From positions 5,472,666 through 5,536,665 of the forward strand of contig NW_023998455.1 of NCBI RefSeq assembly GCF_014805625.2: a stretch of 64,000 bases of DNA. The letters are read 5' to 3'. This stretch comes from Glossina fuscipes (Eukaryota > Arthropoda > Insecta > Diptera > Glossinidae). The notes below the pieces were generated by a model. The model worked only from the letters and a program-made list of their open reading frames with translations, was not told the DNA's origin and ran no database searches. The first letter of the stretch is position 1. The number at the start of each line of letters is the position of its first letter. Positions 1 to 12,629 of the stretch are shown here, one piece after another. The position numbers and the translations under genes were made by a program.

Positions 1-156
1 CCTGCAGAAGGCGCCGATTTACATTGCTTTGTCGACGATACAGAAAAAGCCCGTACATTTCGTCAGAATTTATATGGAAAAAAACGTTTGCAGAATAACG
101 CAATCAAACTGTTACCATACTTTGACGCACTTGGTTTATTAGATGTTCCCTGTTAA
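1..156 (+). CDS. C-terminal end of an unidentified protein (partial)
   Basis: Frame 1 is open from the first base for 51 codons to a TAA at 154-156. The peptide is mixed and protein-like, with KARTFRQNLYGKKRLQ and a hydrophobic end, FDALGLLDVPC. Codon use and the lack of low complexity suggest a real last exon whose upstream part lies outside the window. I do not recognise the family. The gene is convergent with RIOK2: the two stop codons are only 93 bp apart, so the 3' UTRs must be very short or overlap. A chance open frame of this length at a window edge cannot be excluded. Confidence 0.55.
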   Translation, partial: PAEGADLHCFVDDTEKARTFRQNLYGKKRLQNNAIKLLPYFDALGLLDVPC

Positions 157-208
157 ATCCAAGCCAATGGAAGACTTGTCTTCTTTTGTTGTGGCTTTAT
201 GCAAAAAT

Positions 209-214
209 TTTATT
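209..214 (-). terminator. Poly(A) signal of RIOK2
   Basis: AATAAA on the minus strand lies 36 bp past the RIOK2 stop codon, a usual distance for a short 3' UTR. It also lies within the probable 3' UTR of the opposing gene. Confidence 0.5.
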
Positions 215-249
215 GATAAAAAATTATGAATATAAAATTGTCTTCCCCG

Positions 250-2704
<2,455 letters not shown>

Positions 2705-2777
2705 AGTTTACGATTTATTTTATTCACTTTTTTGTTGGTTTGCTTAGGTGTATTGATTAGTGGCTAATACACTTTTT

Positions 2778-2783
2778 TTTATT
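2778..2783 (-). terminator. Poly(A) signal downstream of the 82-aa ORF
   Basis: AATAAA on the minus strand, 26 bp after the stop at 2809. It is the main non-coding support for that small gene. Confidence 0.35.
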
Positions 2784-2808
2784 TAAGCCAACGTACACAT
2801 GGTATTAT

Positions 2809-3057
2809 TTAGCGAGATATTAATAAATCAGCTGCCGTTAAGTTTACGATATTGCCACATCTGAAGAGATTCTTTTGCAAATCAGGCACGTGGTGAATAT
2901 TTAAAACATCCAACCCGCGATAAAGATAATTTCTTCTTTGCTTCCATACATATGGTAAGATAAGCCTTCGCTGCGTTTTAACAACAGATCTTAGGAATTT
3001 TTCACAGATTTTCGATCTTTTTAACAGACTTTCCTTTTTTGTAAACAAGTAAGCCAT
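2809..3057 (-). CDS. Possible small basic protein, 82 aa
   Basis: An 82-codon frame is rich in Lys, Arg and Leu, with no low complexity. A stop codon lies three codons before its ATG, and AATAAA lies 26 bp past its stop, which favours a transcribed unit. I do not recognise the family and see no membrane segment. A second ATG at 3128 opens a different 35-codon frame (beginning MATKINTEKEEKY) that overlaps the start of this one. The two may be an upstream ORF and main ORF, or one gene broken by a one-base assembly error. It is transcribed in the same direction as RIOK2, whose start codon is about 100 bp further on. A chance ORF remains possible. Confidence 0.35.
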   Translation of the reverse strand: MAYLFTKKESLLKRSKICEKFLRSVVKTQRRLILPYVWKQRRNYLYRGLDVLNIHHVPDLQKNLFRCGNIVNLTAADLLISR

Positions 3058-3128
3058 ATTAGCAAAGTCTCACCAATCCATTCACATAAATACTTTTCTT
3101 CTTTTTCTGTATTTATTTTGGTTGCCAT

Positions 3129-5207
3129 GGCATTTTTGACATTTGCTTGACACAAGCGAAAATACATGCTGAACCGTCAGCTTTTGTGAAAATTTAAAAA
3201 GATTATGGTGGTTGAATAAGTTGTTGATAAAAGCCTTCAACTCGGTAGAAAAGTGAAATAATCAAAAATTTTTGAAAAGAAATAAAAAGAAAAAAGTTAA
3301 AAAAAGTCAAACGTGTTGTTTATAAATATATACACATAACTACTGTTCTGGAAATAAAATAAACTTCTTATTCATTCATAAGAAATTTTGTTTAAACACA
3401 TTGGCCGAATATATATAGCGGTGGGGAGGGCGTAGAAATATATTTGACGTATATGATTTCAACCTTTTGTAAATATGAATACAGGTATATCCTTTCAAAG
3501 CTAACGTTTATTTATATATGTCTCATACATCATTTACTTCAAAATAAAATAACAATAATAAAAACTTTTTCAAACTGCTAATAAATGTAAATGGGTTTAT
3601 TATCTTTTGATTTTTATAATTGGTTATTGCGAAATTTCCCTAGTATGGGCTGGGAGCTTTTTTTACAAAGCGCGTAAAATACGACCCGCTGAATTTGAGC
3701 ATAAGGAAACACCATCTTTGAAATATGCGATAAAATGTCGATGATTCGTGATTGAACCAGAAAGTTAAAACAATGAACGGCCGCATAATTAAGTTGCATA
3801 TTTTTGAACCATTTAGAATTTGTATAAAAACAATTAAATATAACTAGCTGTATTTTAATATTCATATTCAACGCTACTAAGCTGTCTTCGAGAATCTAAA
3901 CACTATGAAACTTAATAGTTGCTAGCACAACGATACTTCGCTTATATTGCAATAAATTAGATAAGCGAATAGTTGGCAAAGAAAGGGGGCTGATACAATG
4001 GGACGCCATTTTCGTTTTCGAGATAAAAACTCACGCGTGGTAAATACCGTATAACTGTCCGCACAGCGGCATACGACCGTGTAACTCTGAGGTTCGTATA
4101 GTTTTCTGGAAATCTCGTTGGTGTATCTAGCAATTTTGTATAGCTTCGCGTTATGAGATATTAATAATACTCTACAATAAATATACTATATAATAAAATG
4201 CGCGAGTAAATAAATTATTATAAGAATAAAAATAAACGTGTGAATGAGTGAGGGAATGACGTAACATCCGAAAATGAAAGACGGGCCTTTTGCTCTAACC
4301 CGCAGTCTAAGCTAAAATTATGTGCCTTGTCCTGGATATCGTATATAGACCTTACGAAGACAGGAGAGAGATGAGAGAGAAGAATACGGTCTACAGAATT
4401 TTCTCATAAGGCGCAAGACTTCTGATATTCGCGCCAGGATGGCCATGTACTTTTTCGCACTCCTAGATTTAGCATGCACCCCATTACTTTCAGCTCTTTA
4501 CTTTCTCTTATTCGCATTCTGCATTTGATATCTCCTGCATTGCATTCTTATTGCATCTATCCCTGTCCACTATGTGAAAAAAGCTTTCAGAATTTTTCAT
4601 AAAATATTTATAAATTTCTAACTAATCAGTGCTTGTAAATACTATTTTACATACGCTTATTCATATTCATATATTCATGTTTCTTAGAAAATCGTTAAGA
4701 AAATTCATATAAAAAACACATGAAACAAAGAAAATTTGTAGATATTTTCTCCAATTTCAAAATATAGCGTAAAATGACAAAGCCTTCAATATTTTCCCAA
4801 AAATCCGTGGAAAGAAAGCAACAATAAAATCCGTATCACATCTTTCAGTTTCATTACAAAAAAAAAAAAAAAATTAATATTAGTTACAGTGAGAACTCAA
4901 CCCATAAGTACAACATATAAAAATTTAAGTTGTGATTAGGAGCGCAAATCAACCTCGCAACTATTCATCCCACACTAAAAAATCTTTCCATTACAAATAG
5001 CAGAAGTGTTTATGATTGTAAAAAAATCAACGACATCACTATGCACTAAGAGTAAAATAAAAGACTCCTCTTTAGCATGTTACTGATAAATATATATTCC
5101 ATATTATGCTAAGGAATATGTAGAAAGGAATGGCACTTAAAAATACATATAAAATATATTTAGCTGATCTGTTTCAATTTTTTTCCAAAATACTTCGCTC
5201 GTTTCTT
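3129..5207. other. Gene-free spacer
   Basis: AT-rich sequence with short A and T runs. No frame here looks like protein; the 85-codon minus ORF at 3614-3871 has no support. It separates the small ORF from the 3' end of the large DPC gene. Confidence 0.6.
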
Positions 5208-8200
5208 TTAATCTTCCCCGCATTGGATAATAACCTTTTTATAACCATAATTTGATTCAGACTGCGCAGCTGCAAAAGCTTGCTCGATATGTGACCATTG
5301 ATATCTGGCAGCAATCATTTTGTCCATTGGTGCACGGCCTGATTTGATAAGATGAATCGCAGTGGCAAACCTGACAAAGGGAATGAATATTTAGTAAGCC
5401 ATTGTTTAATCTTATGAAAAAACTCACATGTTCTTTGAACGAAAGCTGGGTATTATTCGTATATTTTTCATGAGTACATCCAGCGCATTAAAACATACAC
5501 CCTCTGATTCACATTCTGTTAATACACACGTTCCGCAAGGCCTTAAGCACATGACTGCTATATTCATTGTTCGTTCGTTGATAGCACAATTGATGACAAC
5601 GTCGGGCCAGTCCTGAAAAGTGCAAAAGATGCCTTCCAATATCTCACCGTAGTCGCCATGAACATCATAACATACGCAGTCAAAGTCAAAATCATCATGA
5701 ATTGACGCCAGAGGAGTGGCCATGGTGCAAGCAAAGACTACATTCTTCGCACCTATTGCTTGAGCGCAAAAAGCCGAAGCAACCGCAATGGCTGATGATC
5801 CCATGATTAATACATTTGTGGTGGGTGTAATGTGTGCTTTGAAAACTGCTTGACAGCCTTGGGCTAAAGTTTGTGTTAGCGCTGCTTCGACCATGCCAAC
5901 AGAGTCAGGTAACTTGTAACATAAGTCGGCTGGATGTACTTGATATTTCATTAAAAAGCCATTGTAGACAATATTATTGCACATGTTGTATACACCTCGC
6001 TTGCAGAACTCACATATACCACAAGACAGACTGGATTCCATGACAACACGATCTCCTCTGCGAAGACTGTGTATACATTCTCCAGTTGCCTCTATGATGC
6101 CAGTAGCGTCGTGACCCAACGAAATGTTGGCGCTATTAGTACTACCATGTTCATAAACGTGAATGTCTGAACCAGTGATGGCCACCTCACCAGTGCGTAC
6201 TAAAACATCTGAAATGAGATGAATGAAAAACGACAATCTATAAAAATTGAAATAAAAATAACCGAAACCGCTTTATCACACCATATCTTCGCTTGAGAGT
6301 TTGTAAGAATAAGTGAATACAGTTTACATTTTAATATTAAAAAGTTTCGTTTTCTCAACTTACCATAGGCGCTAAATTTTGGAATGGCTGCACATACTTT
6401 TTTGATTTCACATGCTTTTTCAATTTTGACTATTTCATTGTTCCTACATATTGTAGAATTGTAGAGCTCAACTTGATCGTCATTTAAGTCGGCTTTTATT
6501 AGAGAACAAAAGTGAAGAATAGCGGATTGGCTGAAGTGTCGTCCAATTGTTGAAATATTGACAGAGTATTGCGATAGGAAAATTAACGGCGACAAAAATA
6601 TTGAGCTTTTATTTTCTACCTTGTAATGAAAAACATAATTCAATACGTTTAGTGAGACGCGATGAAAAGTAAAATTTTAATTTGTTACTTACTCTTAGTT
6701 TTCGAACCAACTCCCTTTCTGTTTTTAGCAAATTTTTTACAGGCTGTTGTGGTCGGGTCTTTACACAGCCTTTTTGGACACTCAGTTTCAAAATCAGTAT
6801 AACACACTGTTAGTTTATTTCTAGGGCGAGCTTTGGGATCTGGCCTGCGAAATCTAGGTTTTACCAATTTTGAGAGCTTGCATTTAAAGGCGTTACGTTC
6901 AGAAATCACTTTCTCAGCGTTGCTGCTTCTCTTCCCTTTGTCACTTTTATGACGTCTTGTAAACCCCAAATCTGAAACTGGAAACATCCGAGTAATACGG
7001 TAAGTAACAAATGAACTTTTGAACGCAGAGTCAAGTGTATGCTGGCTTATGGCCGAATACGTTGAAAATTTTCGACATCCAGGTTTGTTGCCGTCGTCCT
7101 TTTTGCAACTGTCAGCGTCATCTTTGAAACAATCGTCTTTGGTTTTGTCTTTAGGACGCGCATTGGGATCAGGCTTTCGTTTCGCTGGTTTGACTTCTTT
7201 AATCAAATTGCATTTCCCTTTTCCTTGCTCCTTAGCATTTTTGTCTTTAGAAGCGCCTTTGGAAGCAAATAACCTTTCGAAGTTAAGGATAGGTTTAATT
7301 GCTGCAGCAAGTCCTGCAGCTGGAAATGTTGAATAACATTTAGGTTTGCTATCTTTTTGGGAAACACCACAGGGGCTCTTCTTCTTGTCACCTTTGCCGT
7401 CAGATTTGTTACCATTTTTGCTGCAAGGATCAGCCTTTTTGTCGTCTTTCTTGTCATTTTTGCTGCAAGGATCAGCTTTTTTNNNNNNNNNNTCATCCTT
7501 GCTGCAAGGATCTTCTTTTTTGTCGCCTTTTTTGTTATTTTTGCTGCAGGGATCCGCTTTTTTATCGCCCTTTTTGTCATCTTTGCTACAAGGATCTGCT
7601 TTTTTATCGCCTTTTTTGTTATCTTTGCTGCAAGGATCCGCTTTTTCATCGCCTTTTTTGTCATTCTTGCTGTCTTTCTTGTCGGTTTTTTTATCGTTTG
7701 TGCTACATGGATCCGTTTTCTTGCCTCTTTTCTTGTCATCCTTTTGGCCATCCTTTTGGCCATCCTTGTTGCAAGGATCCGCTTTTTTGTCACCTTTTCC
7801 GGCATCCTTGCTGTCTTTCTTGTCGGTTTTTCTATCGTTTGTGCTACATGGATCCGTTTTCTTGCCGCTTTTCTTGTCATCCTTTTGGCCATCCTTTTTA
7901 TCCGTTTTCTTGCAAAGATCTGTAGATTTTGACTTTTTATCTTTTGATTTGTCCGTGCAAGGATCTTTGTTGCATTTAGCATCAGACTTGTTATCTTCTT
8001 CTTTGCAAGGATCAGTCTTCTTTTCCCCACCTTTTTTGTTTCCACCTTTTTTGCAAAGAGGTGAGGCTGACTTGCTCTGTGCCTTTGCTTTCGACGATTT
8101 TTTATTCTTACCCGCGCATGAACTACTACTCTTCCCAGAACTGGAGTTATTGCGCTTTCCCTTACTTGATGAACTACTACTGCGCTGATTCTTACCAGAT

Positions 8201-11200
8201 GATGAAGTATTACATTGACTCGTGCCCAGCGATGAACTACGACTTTTTCCCTCTACTCTATTGCTTTCGAATCTGTTGCCATCAGACATTGCACGCGATG
8301 CGTGCGACCGGTTGGCATTATAGCTCGCACACCGATCAGTGTTTTCATATCGTTCGCTGCTCACACCCGAGGATGAGCTATTGCACGGAAGTCCGCCTTC
8401 GGGTCTCGCACTTGAGTACCACCCGGTCGAATTGCTGCTCGCGCATGGGTCACAGCACGAAGTCGAACTATTGCCTTGGCTGCTGTAGCCTGACGAATTG
8501 CTGCTTCTGCCCGAAAACGAGCTACTGCTCTCGCAAGGGTCGCGACTTTCGCATGAAGAGTAACCGTTGTGCTGGCTCCTGCCTTCCGATCTTGCGCTAG
8601 TTGATTGCCATTCGCTCGAGTTATCGTTCGCGCAGGGGTCACGGCAAGAGGATGACCTATTGCCTTGGTTTCTGTACCCTGATGAAATACGGCTCCTATC
8701 AGAGGATTGACTACCGTTCGTACATGGGTCAATATTTTCGCATGAATTGCTTCTACGGCCTGAAAATGTACTACTGCGCTGGTTTCTTCCTTCGGATCTT
8801 TGCTGCCCGCTCGATTTACCGCTTGAACAAGGGTCACAGCTGCGTAAAGAACTGCTATTTTGGCTTCTGTAGTCTGAGAAATTCATACTTCTACCACAAT
8901 CGCTGCTCGCACATGGATCACTGTTTTCGCAAAAATCGCTATGTCGCGATGGTGAACTACTAAGTGAGTTTCTACCCTCAAATCTGGCACTCGAGGATTG
9001 TCGTCGGTCCGAGTTATCGTATGCGCAGGGGTCGCAGCTCGAAGAACTGCTGCCTTGGCTTCTGTAACCCGACGAACCCATGCGTTGACCAGAGGATGAC
9101 CTACTGCTTGAGCATGGGTCGCTGCTTTCGCAAGAATCGCTGGTTCGTCGTGCGGAAAGACTACTTCGTGAACTTCTGCCCTCACCTCGGAAACTGGATG
9201 ATTGCCATCGGTTCTGATTATCACTTGCGCATGGGTCGCAGCTTGATGAAGTGTTGTCTTGGTCCCTACAACCTGAGGAGCCCATGCGTTTATCAGACGA
9301 TGACCTACTGCTCGCGCATGGATCAACGTTTTCGCAAGAATTGCTGCTGAGGTGCGAGGGCGAATCACTACGCGCGCTTCTCCCTTCGCCTCTTGAATTC
9401 GATGGTTGCCATCGGTTCGAACTATTGCTTGCGCATGGATCGCAGCTCGCGGAAGAAATGGTGTCCTGGCTTTCGTAGCAAGGCGAACTACTACTTCTAC
9501 CAGAGAATGTATTACATGCGTATGAGTCATTATTTTCACAGGAATCGCTACTCATTCTCGCAGCTAAAGTTCCGCGCTGGCTTTTACCATCGAATCTGGC
9601 ACCCGAGGATTGCTGTCGGTCCGAGTTATCGAATGCACAGGGATCACAGCTCGAAGATCTGCTGCCTTGGCTTCTGTGGCCTGACGAACTATTGCTTCTA
9701 CCAGATGAACTACTACTCTCGCATGGGTCACTTCTTTCGCAAAAATCGTTCGCTCGTCGCGCGGAAAGATTATCTCGTAAACTTCTGCCCTCACCTCGAG
9801 AACTGCCTGATTGCCTTCGGTTCTGATTATCACTTGCGCATGGGTCGCAGTTTGATGAACTGCTGCCTTGGCTCCTGGAGCCTGAGGAACCCATGCGTTT
9901 ATCAGAGGATGAACTACTGCTTGCGCATGGATCGTTTTCGCAAGAATTGCTATCCAAGGGTAAACTTTCAAATGCGCTTCGGCCCTCGCCTCTTGCACTG
10001 GATGCTCTCCACTGTTTGGAGCTGTTGATGGCGCAAGAATCGCTTTTCTCACAGGCATCATTTGTTCGACATCGTCGTCCGACTTTTGAGCTAGCCGATT
10101 GCCACCTGCTCGAGCTATCGTTCTCGCAAGCATAAAAGCTCGAGGACGAACTGTCATCCTGCCTCCTGCCTGGGAAAGAATTACTACGCTGGATCCTACC
10201 TTCCCCTCTTGCACTCGATGCTCTCCATAGACTTGAGCTGTTGCCGATACAAGTATCGTTGTTCTCAAAGACGTCATTGATCTGGCTTTGCCCACCGGCT
10301 CTTGATTTCAACGAATACCCTTTGCCAGAGCTATCACCACCCCCGGGTGGATTGAAGCTAGAGACCGAACCGCTGTTCTCGGTTCTGAAACCGGAAGAAC
10401 TACTTCGCTGGCTTTCCCCTTCATCCCGTGCGTTAGATCCTTTCCAGTGACCAGAATAACGGTTAATTGAACTTCTAGGGGTTGTATAACCTGTTTTACT
10501 CTCAACTAGGGTTGCGTCCACGACACTGTCCGAGTTAGTACATTCGACCTTGCTCGAAATGTCATCCATGTTCGAATTACTACTAAAAGGGCTTTCCTGG
10601 AACACACGTCTGGATTTGCCAGCAATTTTCAAATCAATAGTTTTCATTGAAATCCGGGCAACGTGAACGTCACTCCGTGGAATGCTCGATAAGACTGCCA
10701 TTATTTTATTGCTGGAATTGGCTTTTTTTGGTTTACCGCCGTCTTTCTTTTGGGTATTCCCGAGGCTGCAACCCATCGGCTTCCTCTTTTTTACTTTTCC
10801 TTTATCTAATTTTTTATTGTGGTCGACCTTTTTAAGTTCCTTCTTGCAAGTATCGGGGCATTCCTGAACCTCTTTACATGGATCTTCCTTGCATTTATCT
10901 GATTTGAGACGAACCTCGTATTTATGTCTAAATAAAGGAGTCTCCTTTAAAGAGCCTTTTTGCTGAAATTTTCTTGTAAAACCTCCGCAAACCTGTAGAG
11001 GCAATTGGGTAAAAGGTGCCTTTGTTTCTGCGATGCATACTATGTGAGAATTGAATAGCTTTGTTGAGCAGGCCTTAGTAGAATAGAGTCTTAAAAAATT
11101 CTCGGAACTAACTGAAAACGCTTGCGCGCAAGAGCTTTTGTCTCCGAATCTTACACAACGCGTTAAGGCATTCTGAATTCCCCTAGTAATGCCATTCTTG

Positions 11201-11944
11201 ATTTCATTTCTTAGTCTTACCTGTGCGAAGTCTAATAATTTCTCAATTTGAAACGACATTATAGGATCCTTTCTCCAATTATTTTCAGTATTTTTAATAT
11301 CCCTTTTCAATGGTTCCATAGCATTAATTTCGTTTTGTTTGTATAGCACTAAGCCAGTATTTTTGACGAGATTTGTCTTTTTTGAAATCGTCTCTGTTTC
11401 TCTTCCGAGTGAATTTTCACATTTCTCTGATAACTGCTGTAATACATTGTTAACGTTATCGAATGTTTCATGGTGACGCGTAGACTTAAATACTGAAGCT
11501 AAAGCATTTTCTATGACATTGTCATCTTCAGTTTCACTCAGAGGTAATAAAAACATTTTCATCGCACCAGAACAACACAAAGGAGCTAGATCGCGTATAG
11601 TCACAGACAAAAACTTATTGACTTTTAAACGGTCCACACTGAGCGGATTCGATAGCTCTAAACGGTCGTTCGTCAAAGAGACACATTTTTGATTATCATT
11701 TTCCAATTTGGTCGAATAGAGACGCGGACGAGAAAATTCGGATTTAATATGGCCTTGAGGTTGATTTGTCAGCACCAACGAGGTGTAACGTCCCGAACTG
11801 AAATTACATGACAGTCTTCTAGTAAACTATGAAATATAAAAATAAAATGGAATAAATATTAGAAAAAAAAGAATACAACTTTTTCGTATACGATGCTTAA
11901 ATTCTTACTTGCAATGTAGTTGAAAATTTTCCAAGTATTTGCAT
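5208..11944 (-). CDS. Giant DPC-repeat protein fused to a degenerate sorbitol dehydrogenase; probable sperm mitochondrial protein
   Basis: Five exons (11909-11944, 6693-11826, 6364-6615, 5428-6208, 5208-5370) join in phase to 6366 nt, about 2121 aa, counting the 10-N gap at 7483-7492 as given. Residues 1-28 are basic, rich in Ser and free of acidic residues, like a mitochondrial presequence. A Ser/Cys-rich array of about 68-aa units follows, then a Lys-rich array of 14-aa units with DPC, then two related Cys-bearing segments with RPDPKARP-type cores. Residues from about 1765 form a zinc alcohol/sorbitol dehydrogenase fold: GSDIHV 1820-1825, GHD 1839-1841, structural zinc Cys 1870/1873/1876/1884. 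The catalytic zinc Cys is Thr1819, the Glu ligand position reads Gln1920, and the dinucleotide glycine loop reads GSSAIA (1944-1949), so catalysis is unlikely. DPC/Lys repeats are known from Don juan sperm mitochondrial proteins; a testis role is inferred. I recall a large SDH-domain fly gene, CG4836, as a candidate orthologue, unverified. Confidence 0.85.
7400..8030 (-). repeat. Lys-rich DPC array, 42-bp unit
   Basis: Fourteen-residue units of the form KKGDKKADPCSKDD recur every 42 bp; GGATC marks lie at 7427, 7469, 7508 and 7550. Longer blocks with DPCSTND and KTDKKDSK are duplicated as well. The 10-N gap falls inside this array. Spacing across it is 39 rather than 42, so the true gap is probably 13 bases or 13 plus whole units. 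Confidence 0.85.
7483..7492. other. Assembly gap (10 N)
   Basis: Ten N inside the Lys-rich 42-bp repeat array. The frame is preserved across it, but unit number is unreliable. Confidence 0.98.
8040..10200 (-). repeat. Ser/Cys-rich tandem array, 203-bp unit with 609-bp higher-order period
   Basis: Within the large exon, units of about 68 aa carry a CEN.DPCASS head, a GSSGYRSQG middle, SCDPCASDN, then R.EGRS. Heads fall near 9925, 9721, 9519 and 9316, about 203 bp apart. Units also match at 609 bp (9925 with 9316; 9721 with 9112), sharing unit-specific words such as DKRMGSSG and LSARR. About eight good units lie between decayed flanking ones. The reading frame is kept throughout, so the array is under protein-level constraint. 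Confidence 0.85.
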
Positions 11945-12629
11945 TTTCTAGCATAAAATAAAATATACGAAAAATTTTGTCACTAACGGAAGAGATAACG
12001 TCGGAATTTTTTTCGTTTTTTCAAGAAGACAATATTAGAGAAATAAAGCTTCTATTTCAAAAGTTCTATAAGACAGTTCATGAAAAAAGCAAAGGCTTGC
12101 TTTAGTTGTCGAAAAACCTGAAAAATGCTAATTTGTGAAAACAGTTTTCCAACATGCTACAGTGAGTTTCTGCTACAGTGTTTTTTTTTTTTAAGTTGTT
12201 TTTCTAAAGAAGAGTGCTTCAGGACATTTTTTTCCTCTTATTTACCACACACAACATATAACAACACAAAAGTTGCATAACCAAAGGAAATTCGTACTTA
12301 TATAAATAATTTACGGATTTATTAATTATTCATCAATTGCAGTCAATAGTTGCTCTTAAGTTATTTTCGCTAAATACTGACTTCACGGTATCTTCTGAGG
12401 CGGCGAAGAGTTTGGCTAAAATTTGTACGCATTATGAATTCAAATTTATTAAATTTATGCTTTTCAAGTATCAACACAATAAATGCTATTGTCTTGATAT
12501 TCTTCACTTAATGTGTTTTCAGTTCAGTTGAAGATTGTTAATTATGGTGTGTGGCTGTAAGTGAAATATTTTCTCCAAAATTAAACGCGTTATTTGGAAT
12601 AAAGTTTAAACAAAAAAAAAAAAAAAAAA
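11945..12629. other. Divergent intergenic region
   Basis: About 690 bp between the starts of the minus-strand DPC gene and the + strand secreted-protein gene, so it should hold both promoters. It is AT-rich, with T10-12 runs near 12180 and an A18 run just before the ATG at 12630. I see no clear TATA box or testis promoter element. Confidence 0.5.

Noticed and set aside
3684..3703. 20-nt stretch with one mismatch in its first 19 to the conserved start of 28S rRNA
   Set aside because: Neither flank resembles rDNA, so this is a chance match or too short to call.
6200..6643. Minus ORF of 147 aa as a separate protein
   Set aside because: It is exon 3 of the DPC gene read on through its donor site into the intron.
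7203..8188. Long ORFs on both strands over the Lys-rich DPC array (280 aa and others)
   Set aside because: Shadows of the in-frame repeat: a 42-bp unit is open in several frames once it is open in one. Only one frame links to the presequence and the dehydrogenase exons.
8061..10028. Tyr/Cys-rich and Ala/Arg-rich ORFs over the Ser/Cys array
   Set aside because: Also repeat shadows; they lack splice links and break at unit edges.
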